Source: Malikia granosa
GTDB taxonomy: Bacteria > Pseudomonadota > Gammaproteobacteria > Burkholderiales > Burkholderiaceae_C
DNA length: 64,000 bases
Assembly: GCF_002980595.1 (NCBI RefSeq)
Contig: NZ_PVLQ01000030.1
Coordinates: 1 to 64,000 of the forward strand
Direction: 5' to 3'
The translations under genes and the position numbers were made by a program. The notes under the pieces are model-generated. The model worked only from the letters and a program-made list of their open reading frames with translations. It made no database searches and was not told the DNA's origin. Below are positions 17,072 to 26,525 of this stretch, in pieces (position 1 is the first letter of the stretch; each line of letters begins with the position of its first letter).

Positions 17072-17142
17072 GCGGGAACAACCTTTTTCTTGCACAAGAA
17101 CGCTTCATGAAAGCGTCCGGAGGACTGGTATAGGCCCATTCT

Positions 17143-17171
17143 GGCATACACAAAATCAATTTGTGAATACC
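17143..17171. promoter_or_regulatory. palindromic operator, copy 1 (imperfect)
   Basis: A 29-bp inverted repeat with the layout GGCATACA, 13 bases, TGAATACC. The right arm differs from a perfect complement (TGTATGCC) at two of eight positions, and the symmetry runs inwards as CAAA...TTTG. It lies 72 bp upstream of the acyl-CoA synthetase start, where a repressor could block the leftward promoter. The spacing equals that of copy 2, which makes chance unlikely. The likely binder is the adjacent GntR/FCD protein. This is inference. Confidence 0.7.
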
Positions 17172-17349
17172 AAAGACTGATTTTTGGCATTCCCAAGGGT
17201 TTACACCAACAGGGATAGCACTGATCTGCCGGCCTGGCATGCCTTTCTCTTGGGCCAGATTGCTGCTGCAAGCCGTCATCAGCGACCCGAAACAAGGATC
17301 TGCGAGACTGGGAACGGCAGCCGGTATCGCGCCGCTACCGGCCCAATCT

Positions 17350-17378
17350 GGCATACATAAGAAAAATATTTGTATGCC
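17350..17378. promoter_or_regulatory. palindromic operator, copy 2 (perfect arms)
   Basis: A 29-bp inverted repeat with perfect eight-base arms, GGCATACA and TGTATGCC, separated by 13 AT-rich bases. It ends 31 bp before the GntR start codon and overlaps the proposed -35 element (TTGTAT, 17370-17375). This position fits autorepression of the regulator and control of the rightward operon. GntR/FCD proteins bind as dimers to palindromes of this sort. Confidence 0.75.
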
Positions 17379-17399
17379 ACAACAAAATCAAGGTATATT
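17370..17399 (+). promoter_or_regulatory. candidate promoter of the GntR-led operon
   Basis: A TATATT box (17394-17399, five of six consensus bases) lies 18 bp after a weak TTGTAT (17370-17375). The second palindrome overlaps the -35 element. The start codon is 11 bp after the -10 box, so the transcript leader would be very short, with an AGGA site six bases before the ATG. The -35 match is poor, so the exact promoter is uncertain. Confidence 0.45.
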
Positions 17400-17409
17400 A
17401 GGAACCAGT

Positions 17410-18159
17410 ATGGAAAACACCACCGACTCTCAAGACATCCCGGCCGAGCCCAGCTTCCCGCTCGCGACGGAAGATGGCCGCCCCCGTGGCGGGCGCGCCA
17501 ACGAGATCCGGGCCGCCTTGCAAGAAGAGATCGAGAGCGGCAAGCTCGCCCCCGGCAGCGCGCTCGACGAGCGCGCGCTGGCGACCCGCTTCAACGTCTC
17601 GCGCACCCCGGTGCGCGAAGCCCTGCAGCAGCTGGCGGCACACAGCCTGGTGCGCATCGTTCCGCGCCAGGGGGTCCTGGTGTCACGGCTCTCGATCAGC
17701 CGGGTGCGCGCCATCATGGAGACCGTTGGCGAGCTCGAGGCGATGTGCGCCAAGCTCGCCGCACGCCGGGCCGACGACGCCTTGCGGGCCGAGCTCGAGG
17801 TGACGCTGCAGAAATGCCAGGATGCCGCCATCGAGGGCAGCACCGAGGAATACGCGGCAGCCAACTCGGCCTTCCACGAGGTGATCTATGTCGGCAGCCG
17901 CAACAGCTACCTGGCCGACCTGATCCGCACCGCCAGGCGCCAGATCCACCGCTACCGCCTGCGCGACTTCGTGACCCGGGCCCAGATCAGCCGCTCGCTG
18001 CAGGAGCACCAGAAGATCGCGCGCGCCATCTCGGACGGCGACGAGAACGCGGCCGGCCAGCTGATGCTGCTGCATGTGCCGTCCGGCACCACCGGCTTCT
18101 CGGAATTCCTGGCCCGCATGCCGATGAGCCTCTTCGATCCGGACTCGACCGAGTCCTGA
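17410..18159 (+). CDS. GntR-family regulator, FadR/FCD subfamily
   Basis: This 249-residue DNA-binding protein has a winged helix-turn-helix in the first third: EIRAALQEEIESGKLAPG, then LDERALATRFNVSRTPVREAL, which is the canonical GntR recognition helix, and VRIVPRQGVLV. The C-terminal part is an all-helical FCD effector domain with the metal-type motif FHEVIYVGSRN and later EHQKIARAI. I chose the ATG at 17410 (AGGA six bases upstream) over an earlier in-frame ATG at 17239, because that extension would cover the operator and lacks family similarity. It probably senses a pathway acid or CoA ester and represses both operons through the two palindromes. Confidence 0.92.
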   Translation: MENTTDSQDIPAEPSFPLATEDGRPRGGRANEIRAALQEEIESGKLAPGSALDERALATRFNVSRTPVREALQQLAAHSLVRIVPRQGVLVSRLSISRVRAIMETVGELEAMCAKLAARRADDALRAELEVTLQKCQDAAIEGSTEEYAAANSAFHEVIYVGSRNSYLADLIRTARRQIHRYRLRDFVTRAQISRSLQEHQKIARAISDGDENAAGQLMLLHVPSGTTGFSEFLARMPMSLFDPDSTES

Positions 18160-18199
18160 GCCCCTGTTTCAAGCCACTGCTTCCAGCACCTGTTCCACC

Positions 18200-18586
18200 A
18201 TGGCAAATCTCCCCCGCTCGATCGACGTCCCCGGCGCCTCGCACAAGGCACCGATTCCGGCTGCCGCGCGCGTCGGCCAGATCCTGTGCACCTCGGCGGT
18301 GTCAGGCAAGGACCCGGCCACCGGCCAGCTGCCGCCGGACGCGTCTGGTCAGGCGCGCCTGGCCTTCGCCAACCTGCGCGCCGTGCTGCAGGCGGGAGGC
18401 GCCAGCCTGGACCAGGTGGTCAAGCTCAGCGTCACGCTGCACGAGGACAGCGTGCGCGACGCGATCAATGCCGAATGGCTGGCCGCCTTCCCCGATCCGC
18501 ATGACCGGCCAGCCCGTCACATCACGGTCCATCCGCTGCAGCACGGCATGCTGCTGCAGCTCGAGGTGATGGCCGTCATCCAGTAA
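18200..18586 (+). CDS. RidA/YjgF-family protein
   Basis: This 128-residue protein has the RidA fold: GQILCTSAVSGKDPATGQ, AFANLRAVLQAGGASLDQVVKLSV and a C-terminal VEVMAV-like strand (LEVMAVIQ). The arginine of the conserved C-terminal motif is seen as DRPARHITV in place of the usual RPARSTV. RidA proteins hydrolyse imines and enamines or act on related tautomers, and many relatives stand in aromatic degradation clusters (for example as aminomuconate deaminase partners). Here it lies 40 bp after the regulator and 33 bp before the LigJ-like hydratase, so it may handle an enol or imine ring-cleavage product. Confidence 0.85.
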   Translation: MANLPRSIDVPGASHKAPIPAAARVGQILCTSAVSGKDPATGQLPPDASGQARLAFANLRAVLQAGGASLDQVVKLSVTLHEDSVRDAINAEWLAAFPDPHDRPARHITVHPLQHGMLLQLEVMAVIQ

Positions 18587-18619
18587 GCCCCCCACAACAC
18601 CACAAAGGAGACAAAGACC

Positions 18620-19621
18620 ATGATCATCGATTCGCACGCGCATATCCACATGCCGCCCGAGAGCTTCCGCTTCATGGCGGAACTCGTCGGCGGCCGTGCC
18701 AACCCCTACACCCTGCCCAAGATCCCCGAGGCCTCGATCCGCAAGGTGGTCGAGGACCAGCTCAAGATCATGGACTCGGTCGGCACCGACATCCAGTTCA
18801 TCTCGCCGCGCCCCTATCTGCAGATGCACTCGGTCAAGCCCGGCAAGGTGACCGAGCTCTGGTCGCAGCACTGCAACAACCTGATCGCCGAGTTCGTCAA
18901 GCTCGCCCCCGACCGCTTCCGCGGCGTGGCCGGCCTGCCGCAGTTCATGGACGAGCCGCTCGAGCAGCGCGCGATCCCCGAGCTCAAGCGCTGCGTCAAC
19001 GAGCTCGGCTTCGTCGGCTGCCTGATCAACCCGGACCCGACCGAGGGCCTCGGCGACCCGCCCGGCATGGGCGACGCCTACTGGCATCCGCTCTACCAGG
19101 CCATGGTCGAGCTCGACGTGCCCGGCCTGATCCACTCGGCCAGCAGCTGCAGCGAGCGCGAGTCCTACACCCTCAAGTTCCTCAACGAGGAGACCATCTC
19201 CATCGTCCACCTGCTGGGCGCCAAGACCTTCGATACCTTCCCCGAGCTCAAGATCATCGTCGCCCACGGCGGCGGCGCCGTGCCCTACCAGATGGGACGC
19301 TTCCGCTCCTGGAACGTGCGCAGGGGCGAGAAGGAGACCTTCGACGAACAACTCAAGAAGCTCTACTTCGACACCTGCAACTACAGCGAGGAGGCGATGG
19401 AGCTGCTGCTCAAGGTCGCCGGCACCGACAACGTCATGTTCGGCACCGAGAAGCCCGGCACCGGCAGCGCGCGCAACCCGCTGACCGGCCGCGACTACGA
19501 CGACATGAAGCCGATCATCGAAGGCATGGCCTGGCTGACCGACGAGCAGAAGAAGAACATCTTCGAATGCAACTGCCGCCGCGTCTACAGCCGCGCCTTC
19601 CGCAAGGACGAAGACTGCTGA
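18620..19621 (+). CDS. amidohydrolase-family protein, LigJ-like (4-oxalomesaconate hydratase type)
   Basis: This 333-residue protein belongs to the amidohydrolase superfamily of the ACMSD/LigJ group. The N-terminal metal motif is IIDSHAHIH (D4, H6, H8). Further ligands are likely in PGLIHSAS and FGTEKPG, with IIVAHGGGAVPYQMGRFR between them. The stretch FISPRPYLQMH and the run GFVGCLINPDPTEG resemble LigJ, which hydrates 4-oxalomesaconate in protocatechuate 4,5-cleavage. It is a zinc enzyme in that pathway. An AGGAGA site precedes the start. A LigB-type dioxygenase and RraA aldolases across the divergent promoter support this reading, but decarboxylase activity is the main alternative. Confidence 0.82.
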   Translation: MIIDSHAHIHMPPESFRFMAELVGGRANPYTLPKIPEASIRKVVEDQLKIMDSVGTDIQFISPRPYLQMHSVKPGKVTELWSQHCNNLIAEFVKLAPDRFRGVAGLPQFMDEPLEQRAIPELKRCVNELGFVGCLINPDPTEGLGDPPGMGDAYWHPLYQAMVELDVPGLIHSASSCSERESYTLKFLNEETISIVHLLGAKTFDTFPELKIIVAHGGGAVPYQMGRFRSWNVRRGEKETFDEQLKKLYFDTCNYSEEAMELLLKVAGTDNVMFGTEKPGTGSARNPLTGRDYDDMKPIIEGMAWLTDEQKKNIFECNCRRVYSRAFRKDEDC

Positions 19622-19649
19622 TCCAGAGCCACATCGAGAGGAGACCACC

Positions 19650-20885
19650 ATGCCTTTGAGCAAAGAAGACAACGATCTGCTGTGCCGCGTCGAGAACGGC
19701 GCCCCCATGGGCGAGATGATTCGCCAGCATTACTGGCTGCCCGCCGTGCCGTCGTGCAAGCTGGAAGCCGACGGCGCCCCGGTTCGGGTGCGGCTGCTGG
19801 GCACCAATCTGGTGGCCTTCCGCGCCACCGACGGCAGCGTCGGCGTGCTCGACGAGCAATGCTCGCACCGCAAGGCCTCGCTGGCGCTGGCCATCAATGC
19901 CGACAACGGCCTGCGCTGCATTTACCACGGCTGGAAGTTCAACGTCAGGGGCGAGGTGGTCGACGCGCCCAACCACACCGGCAACCAGGAACAGTTCTGC
20001 AAGCATGTGCGCGTCAACCGCTACACCACGGTGGACCGCGGCGGCATCGTCTGGGTCTGGCTCGGCAAGGGCGACACCCCGCCGCCCTTCCCCGACCTGC
20101 CCTTCATGGACCTGCCGCAGAGCCAGCGCTCGGTCACCAGCGTCGAGATCCCGACGAACTGGGTGCAGGGCGTCGAGGCCTCGATGGACTCCTCCCATGT
20201 CGGCGTGCTGCACGAGTCCACCACCCAGATGACCGCCGGCGGCGGCAACCAGCGGCTGCTGATGACCAAGGCGCTGGCGCCCAAGCTCGAGTTCGAGGAG
20301 CGCCCCTACGGCTATCGCTACGCCGCGCTGCGCCCGTTGGCCGACGAGCAGGTCTATGCCCGCGTCAATAACTTCGTCATGCCCTGGTACGGCATCATCT
20401 GCCCGCCGGACGCCAACAGCCCGACCACGGTGTTCTTCTCGACCCCGGTCGACGACGTGACCCACCGCGCCTGGTTCGTGCACTTCAACCCGAACCGGGA
20501 GCTGGGCATGACCATCATGTCGGCCAGCCCGGACGTGTGGAACTTCCCGCCCCTGCCGCCTGGCGAGCCGAAGGACAACTGGGGCCAGAACCGCGACCTC
20601 ATGAAGCGCGGCCACAAGACCGGCTTCCCGCAGCACCTGGGCACCGAGGACTTCGCGATGTTCCTGAGCCAGGGGCCGCTCTACGACCGCAGCGACGAGC
20701 AGCTCTGCTCGGCCGACGGCGCGGTGATCCGCGTGCGCCAGCTGCTGATCAAGGCGGCGCGCGAGTTCATGGAAGGCAAGGCGCCGACCCAGGCCCACCA
20801 TCCGGAACTGGACTACCGCAAGATCAAGTCGGTCGGCGGCGTGATTCCCGCTGGCGCCGACTGGCGCACGCTGGCTGACGCCTGA
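19650..20885 (+). CDS. Rieske [2Fe-2S] aromatic oxygenase, alpha subunit (phthalate-dioxygenase type) 1
   Basis: This 411-residue oxygenase has the Rieske cluster ligands C71, H73, C90 and H93 (CSHR and CIYHGW). The mononuclear iron site shows D180, H183 and H188 in MDSSHVGVLH. The length and the single-subunit layout match phthalate 4,5-dioxygenase and related demethylases, which use no beta subunit. It hydroxylates or O-demethylates an aromatic or alicyclic acid with electrons from the reductase at 23297. An AGGAG site precedes the start. A Bug receptor follows directly and a second Rieske oxygenase after that. Confidence 0.93.
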   Translation: MPLSKEDNDLLCRVENGAPMGEMIRQHYWLPAVPSCKLEADGAPVRVRLLGTNLVAFRATDGSVGVLDEQCSHRKASLALAINADNGLRCIYHGWKFNVRGEVVDAPNHTGNQEQFCKHVRVNRYTTVDRGGIVWVWLGKGDTPPPFPDLPFMDLPQSQRSVTSVEIPTNWVQGVEASMDSSHVGVLHESTTQMTAGGGNQRLLMTKALAPKLEFEERPYGYRYAALRPLADEQVYARVNNFVMPWYGIICPPDANSPTTVFFSTPVDDVTHRAWFVHFNPNRELGMTIMSASPDVWNFPPLPPGEPKDNWGQNRDLMKRGHKTGFPQHLGTEDFAMFLSQGPLYDRSDEQLCSADGAVIRVRQLLIKAAREFMEGKAPTQAHHPELDYRKIKSVGGVIPAGADWRTLADA

Positions 20886-20981
20886 TTTCTCTCATCTGTC
20901 CAGCCCGCACTACCCACCGGCCCACCAGAGGCCGGGGGTCGTGCCGTGCCCCAAGCGCTTCCCCCCCAAGAGGAGACACCC

Positions 20982-21953
20982 ATGAAGCTCAATCGCCGGC
21001 AGCTCCTGCTGTCTGGCAGCGCCCTGCTGCCCTTGCCCCAGACCGTGCTGGCCCAGCCCAAGCCGATCCGCATCCTGGTCGGATTCCCGCCTGGCGGCGC
21101 CACCGATGCCATCGCCCGCGCCGTGGCCGACAAGCTGCCCACCCTGCTGGGCCAGCCCGTCATCGTCGACAACAAGCCTGGCGTGGGCGGACGCATGGCA
21201 GCCGACATGCTGCTGGCGGCGCCAGCCGACGGCCTGACCTTCATGGTGGCGCCCAACGCGACCCCGACCTTCCAGATGCTGGTGTTCAAGGACCAGCTGA
21301 AATGGAACATCCTGAAGGACTTCGTCCCGGTCGCCAGCTTCGCGTCCTACCCGCTGGGCATGGGGGTGGCGACCAAGCTGGGGGTCAACAATGCGCGCGA
21401 GTTCGTCGAATGGGTCAGGAAGAATCCGGGCAAGGCCAGCTACGGCACGCCGGGCCTGGGCGGACAGAACGCCTTCCTGGGGGTGCAATTCGCCAAGGCT
21501 GCCGGCATCGAGTTGCCGGTCACGCCCTACAAGGGCTCGCCGCCGATGGTGACCGACCTGGTCGGCGGCCATGTGCCCTCGGCCATCAGCCTGCTCGACG
21601 GCATGATGGCCCATCACCGCGCGGGCAAGATCCGGATCATCGGCGTCTTCAGCAAGGAGCGCTCGCCGCTGATGCCCGACATCCCGACCTTTGCCGAACA
21701 GGGCATCGACGTCACCTCGGGCGAGGGCTGGACCGGCATCTGGGCCAAGGCCGGCACGCCGAAGGCCGAAGTGCAGCGCATGGAAAAAGCCATCCAGCAG
21801 GTGCTGCAGCTGCCCGAGGTCAAGGAAGTGATGAGCCAGCGCCTGCTGGTGCACCCGGTGTTCCGCAATGGCGCCGAACTCGACGCCCTGCAGCGCGCCG
21901 AACTCGCCCACTGGGAACCCATCATCAAGGCCTCCGGCTTCAAGCCGGAATGA
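20982..21953 (+). CDS. Bug/TctC-family periplasmic binding protein
   Basis: This 323-residue Bug receptor has a twin-arginine-like signal (MKLNRRQLLLSGSALLPLPQ) ending near VLAQ. The mature part starts PKPIRILVGFPPGGATD and has DNKPGVGGR as the second ligand loop. I chose the ATG at 20982, preceded by AGGAGA, over an in-frame start 36 bases earlier. It lies between two Rieske oxygenases, which ties the ligand to their substrate. It is close in sequence to the copy at 11516 (both have PGGxTD and VAPNATPxFQ), so the two may have come from a duplication within this locus. Confidence 0.92.
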   Translation: MKLNRRQLLLSGSALLPLPQTVLAQPKPIRILVGFPPGGATDAIARAVADKLPTLLGQPVIVDNKPGVGGRMAADMLLAAPADGLTFMVAPNATPTFQMLVFKDQLKWNILKDFVPVASFASYPLGMGVATKLGVNNAREFVEWVRKNPGKASYGTPGLGGQNAFLGVQFAKAAGIELPVTPYKGSPPMVTDLVGGHVPSAISLLDGMMAHHRAGKIRIIGVFSKERSPLMPDIPTFAEQGIDVTSGEGWTGIWAKAGTPKAEVQRMEKAIQQVLQLPEVKEVMSQRLLVHPVFRNGAELDALQRAELAHWEPIIKASGFKPE

Positions 21954-21984
21954 GAGCCAGCCAGTACCTAGCCGGACCCGTACC

Positions 21985-23265
21985 ATGTTGAGCAGCGAAA
22001 AGAACCGTCAATTGACCCAGGTGGGCCCCGGCACACCGATGGGCGAGGTGTTGCGCCGGCACTGGCACCCGATTGCCGGTGTCGACGAGCTGGAGCGCCA
22101 GTCGATCAAGCCAGTGCGACTGCTGGGCGAAGACCTGGTGCTGTTCAAGGACCTGGGCGGCCAGTACGGCTTGACCGACCGCCACTGCGCGCACCGCCGC
22201 GCCGACCTGAGCTACGGCTTCGTCGAGGCCGAAGGCATACGCTGCAACTACCATGGCTGGCAGTTCAATGCCCAGGGCGCTTGCGTGGCCGCGCCGTTCG
22301 AGGACCGCGTCGACCCGCAGTCCAAGCTGCGCCAGCAGATCCGGCTCAAGGCCTATGCCGTTCAGGCCAAGGCGGGCCTGCTGTGGGCCTACCTGGGACC
22401 GCAGCCTGCCCCCGAACTGCCCGACTGGGAGCCCTTCCACTGGAGCAATGGCTTCGTGCAGGCGGTGTTTGCCGAGGTGCCGTGCAACTGGCTGCAGACC
22501 CAGGAAAACTCGATCGATCCGGTGCATTTCGAATGGATGCATGCCAACTGGAGCCGCCGCCTGCGCGGCCACACCGGCGGCTATGCCCCCAGCCACCTGC
22601 AGCTGGCGTTCGAGGAATTCGAGCATGGCTTCGTCTACAAGCGCATCTCGGAAGACACCAGCGACCAGCATCCGCTGTGGACCATCGGGCGGGTCTGCCT
22701 GTGGCCCAACGGCTTCTTCCTGGGCGACCATTTCGAATGGCGAGTGCCGGTGGACGACGAGAACACGCTCAGCGTGACCTGGTCCTTCATCCGGGTGCCG
22801 CGCGAGGCCGAACCCTATGTGCAGGCCAGCATTCCGACCTGGACCGCGCCCATCCGCGAGCCGGACGGACGCTGGATCACCAGCCATGTGATCAACCAGG
22901 ACATCGTGGCCTGGGTCGGCCAGGGCCGCGTCGCCGACCGGACCCAGGAAAACCTGGGCGCCAGCGACCGCGGCATTGCGCTGCTGCGGCGCCAGCTGTT
23001 CAACGACATCGACGCCGTGCAGGCCGGCCGCGACCCCAAGGGGGTGCTGCGCGATCCGCTGGCCAACCAGCGGGTATTCCTGCCCAGCGATTCGCGCGAC
23101 TTCTTCCTGCAAGGCCTGCCCCTGGCCGAGTACCAGCGCCACCCCAAGTGGGCCCGGCTGCTGCGGCATTTCATCTTCCACGCCGGCCAGCCCGACTGGG
23201 TGCAGCAGGCCCACCAGGCCGCCACCGGCGTGGCGATCGAAGCGCTGGACGTGATCGACCTGTGA
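21985..23265 (+). CDS. Rieske [2Fe-2S] aromatic oxygenase, alpha subunit 2
   Basis: This second Rieske oxygenase has 426 residues. Cluster ligands are C68, H70, C87 and H90 (CAHR and CNYHGW). The iron site is D178, H181 and H186 in ENSIDPVHFEWMH, the form seen in phthalate 4,5-dioxygenase-like enzymes. It differs enough from the oxygenase at 19650 to act on a different substrate or step. I chose the ATG at 21985, which follows the Bug stop by 31 bp; the open frame before it overlaps the Bug gene and is not Rieske-like. It shares the reductase encoded 31 bp downstream. Confidence 0.93.
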   Translation: MLSSEKNRQLTQVGPGTPMGEVLRRHWHPIAGVDELERQSIKPVRLLGEDLVLFKDLGGQYGLTDRHCAHRRADLSYGFVEAEGIRCNYHGWQFNAQGACVAAPFEDRVDPQSKLRQQIRLKAYAVQAKAGLLWAYLGPQPAPELPDWEPFHWSNGFVQAVFAEVPCNWLQTQENSIDPVHFEWMHANWSRRLRGHTGGYAPSHLQLAFEEFEHGFVYKRISEDTSDQHPLWTIGRVCLWPNGFFLGDHFEWRVPVDDENTLSVTWSFIRVPREAEPYVQASIPTWTAPIREPDGRWITSHVINQDIVAWVGQGRVADRTQENLGASDRGIALLRRQLFNDIDAVQAGRDPKGVLRDPLANQRVFLPSDSRDFFLQGLPLAEYQRHPKWARLLRHFIFHAGQPDWVQQAHQAATGVAIEALDVIDL

Positions 23266-23296
23266 CCGCCTACTTCTAGACTAACTGGAGTTTCCC

Positions 23297-24274
23297 GTGA
23301 CCGCCCTCTCCAACCTGACTGTCCTTGTCCGCTCCATGCGCTACGAAGCCCAGGGCATCGTCAGCCTGGAACTGGTACCGCTGCCGCCAGCGACCCGCTT
23401 GCCCGCCTTCAGCGCTGGCGCGCACATCGACCTGCACCTGCCGACCCCCAAGGGCGAGCTGATCCGCAGCTATTCCCTGCTCAACGACCCGCGCGAAACG
23501 CAGCGCTACCGCCTGGGCATCAACCGCGATGCCAAGTCCCGCGGTGGCTCGAGCCATGTGCACGAGCAGCTGCGCGTGGGCGACAAGCTGGCGATCAGCG
23601 CCCCGCGCAACCATTTCCCGCTCGACGAATCCGCCCCGCACAATGTCTTCATTGCCGGCGGCATCGGCATCACCCCGATGCTGTCCATGATCGCCCGCTC
23701 GCAGGCGCTGGGCACGCCCTGGACCCTGTACTACAGCGCGCGCACCCGGGCGCACGCCGGCTTCCTGGACTGGCTCGAGAGCGCAGCCGGCAGCCAGGGC
23801 GGCCGGGTGGTGCTGAACTTCGACCAGGAACCCGGCGGCCGGATGCTCGACCTGGCGGCCATCGTCGCCGCCCTGCCGACCGGCGCCCATGTCTACTGCT
23901 GCGGCCCGATCCCGATGCTCGAGGCCTACGAGAAAGCCACCGCCGGCCTGCCTGCCGAGCGGGTGCACATGGAATATTTCGCGGCCAAGGAGGCACCGGC
24001 CACCGACGGCGGCTTCAGCGTCGAGCTGGCGCGCAGCCACAAGACGCTGCAGATCCCGGCCGGCAAGACCATCCTGGACTGCCTGATCGAGATCAACGCC
24101 GAGCCGCCCTACTCCTGCCGCGAAGGCGTCTGCGGCACCTGCGAGGTCAAGGTTCTCGAAGGCCAGCCCGACCACCGCGATCTGGTGCTGAGCGACAGCG
24201 AACGCGCCGCCAACGACCGCATGATGGTCTGCTGCTCCGGCGCCAGGAGCGCCAGGCTGGTGCTCGACCTGTAA
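23297..24274 (+). CDS. phthalate-dioxygenase-type reductase (FMN, NADH, plant-type [2Fe-2S])
   Basis: This 325-residue protein passes electrons from NADH to the Rieske oxygenases. The order of domains is that of phthalate dioxygenase reductase and VanB: an FMN-binding barrel with RSYSLLN, a nucleotide-binding domain with GGIGITPMLSM, and a C-terminal ferredoxin with CREGVCGTC and a fourth cysteine in MMVCCSG. The start is a GTG with a GGAG site eight bases upstream. It is the only reductase near the two oxygenases, so it probably serves both. It is 78 bp from the crotonase gene. Confidence 0.93.
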   Translation: MTALSNLTVLVRSMRYEAQGIVSLELVPLPPATRLPAFSAGAHIDLHLPTPKGELIRSYSLLNDPRETQRYRLGINRDAKSRGGSSHVHEQLRVGDKLAISAPRNHFPLDESAPHNVFIAGGIGITPMLSMIARSQALGTPWTLYYSARTRAHAGFLDWLESAAGSQGGRVVLNFDQEPGGRMLDLAAIVAALPTGAHVYCCGPIPMLEAYEKATAGLPAERVHMEYFAAKEAPATDGGFSVELARSHKTLQIPAGKTILDCLIEINAEPPYSCREGVCGTCEVKVLEGQPDHRDLVLSDSERAANDRMMVCCSGARSARLVLDL

Positions 24275-24352
24275 GGCCGGCACACGCAACCGAACATGAC
24301 AACCGGGGCTGGCCAACGGCCCCACCGCCAACCATAAAACCACGGAGACATC

Positions 24353-25141
24353 ATGACCACCCCCTTGATCACCTACCAGCTCGACGGCAACATCGCCCTG
24401 ATCGGCCTGAACCGCCCCGACAAGCGCAACGCCATCAACGACCCGCTGGTCGACGAACTGCGCGCCGCCGTGCTGCGCGCCCACGAGGAAGCCGACGTGG
24501 CCGTGCTCTACGGGCAGGGCAGCAACTTCTGCGCCGGGCTCGACCTGGCCGAGGCACTGGCCCGCGCCACCGGCCAGATCAAGGCGCCGCGCAAGCGCCG
24601 CCGCCACAACTGGCACGAGGTGTTCGACCTGATCGCGCGCGGCCCGATCCCGTTTGTCGCCGCGCTGCACGGTGCGGTGGTCGGCGGCGGCCTGGAGCTG
24701 GCCATGGCGGCCCATGTGCGCGTGGCCGACGAGACCGTGGTCTGCGGCCTGCCCGAAGGCCAGCGCGGCATCTTCGTCGGCGGCGGCGGCACGGTGCGCA
24801 TCCAGCGCGTGGTCGGCACCACGGTAATGATGGACATGATGCTGACCGGCCGCCTGCTCGACGCCGCCGAGTCCGAGCGCGAGCACATCGTGCGCTACGT
24901 CGTGCCGGCCGGCCAGGCGCTGGACAAGGCGCGGGCCATCGCCGAGCGCATCGGCAAGAACAGCCTCGAGACCAACTGGATGATCATCAACGTGCTGCCG
25001 CGGGTGCAGGACCTGTCGCACGACGACGGCCTGTTCCTGGAGCAGCTCAACTCCGCGCGCGCGCGTCCGCCCGAAGCCGAAGCCCGCCTGCGCGAGTTCG
25101 TCGACGGCAAGGCCAAGAAGCTGCAGGAAAACCAGGCCTGA
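24353..25141 (+). CDS. enoyl-CoA hydratase/isomerase (crotonase) family protein
   Basis: This 262-residue crotonase has the oxyanion-hole motif NFCAGLDLAEAL and the signature HGAVVGGGLELAMAAH. Here both usual glutamates are in place, in GGGLELA and in GLPEGQRG, in contrast to the copy at 4753. It can therefore hydrate an enoyl-CoA. An unusual run of basic residues (APRKRRRHNW) lies near residue 80. The 3-hydroxyacyl-CoA dehydrogenase gene follows by 13 bp, which gives the classical order of beta-oxidation steps two and three. An ACGGAGA site precedes the start. Confidence 0.9.
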   Translation: MTTPLITYQLDGNIALIGLNRPDKRNAINDPLVDELRAAVLRAHEEADVAVLYGQGSNFCAGLDLAEALARATGQIKAPRKRRRHNWHEVFDLIARGPIPFVAALHGAVVGGGLELAMAAHVRVADETVVCGLPEGQRGIFVGGGGTVRIQRVVGTTVMMDMMLTGRLLDAAESEREHIVRYVVPAGQALDKARAIAERIGKNSLETNWMIINVLPRVQDLSHDDGLFLEQLNSARARPPEAEARLREFVDGKAKKLQENQA

Positions 25142-25154
25142 ACCGGAGACCACC

Positions 25155-26513
<1,359 letters not shown>

Positions 26514-26525
26514 ACCGGGAGCTGG

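Larger units (their letters stand above)
17072..17409. promoter_or_regulatory. divergent control region between the two catabolic operons
   Basis: This 338-bp gap holds no convincing gene. It is more AT-rich than its surroundings and separates the acyl-CoA synthetase (-) from the GntR regulator (+). It contains two 29-bp inverted repeats of the same layout, at 17143-17171 and 17350-17378, described separately, and a TATATT box at 17394-17399. A further TGGCATTCCCA near 17185 resembles half of the repeat. The short open frames in the gap have no ribosome sites or family resemblance. Confidence 0.8.

Noticed and set aside
14903-17110. A 735-codon plus-strand frame opposite the acyl-CoA synthetase
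   Set aside because: The opposite strand has a complete ADP-forming synthetase with all domains; this frame gives only low-complexity residues.
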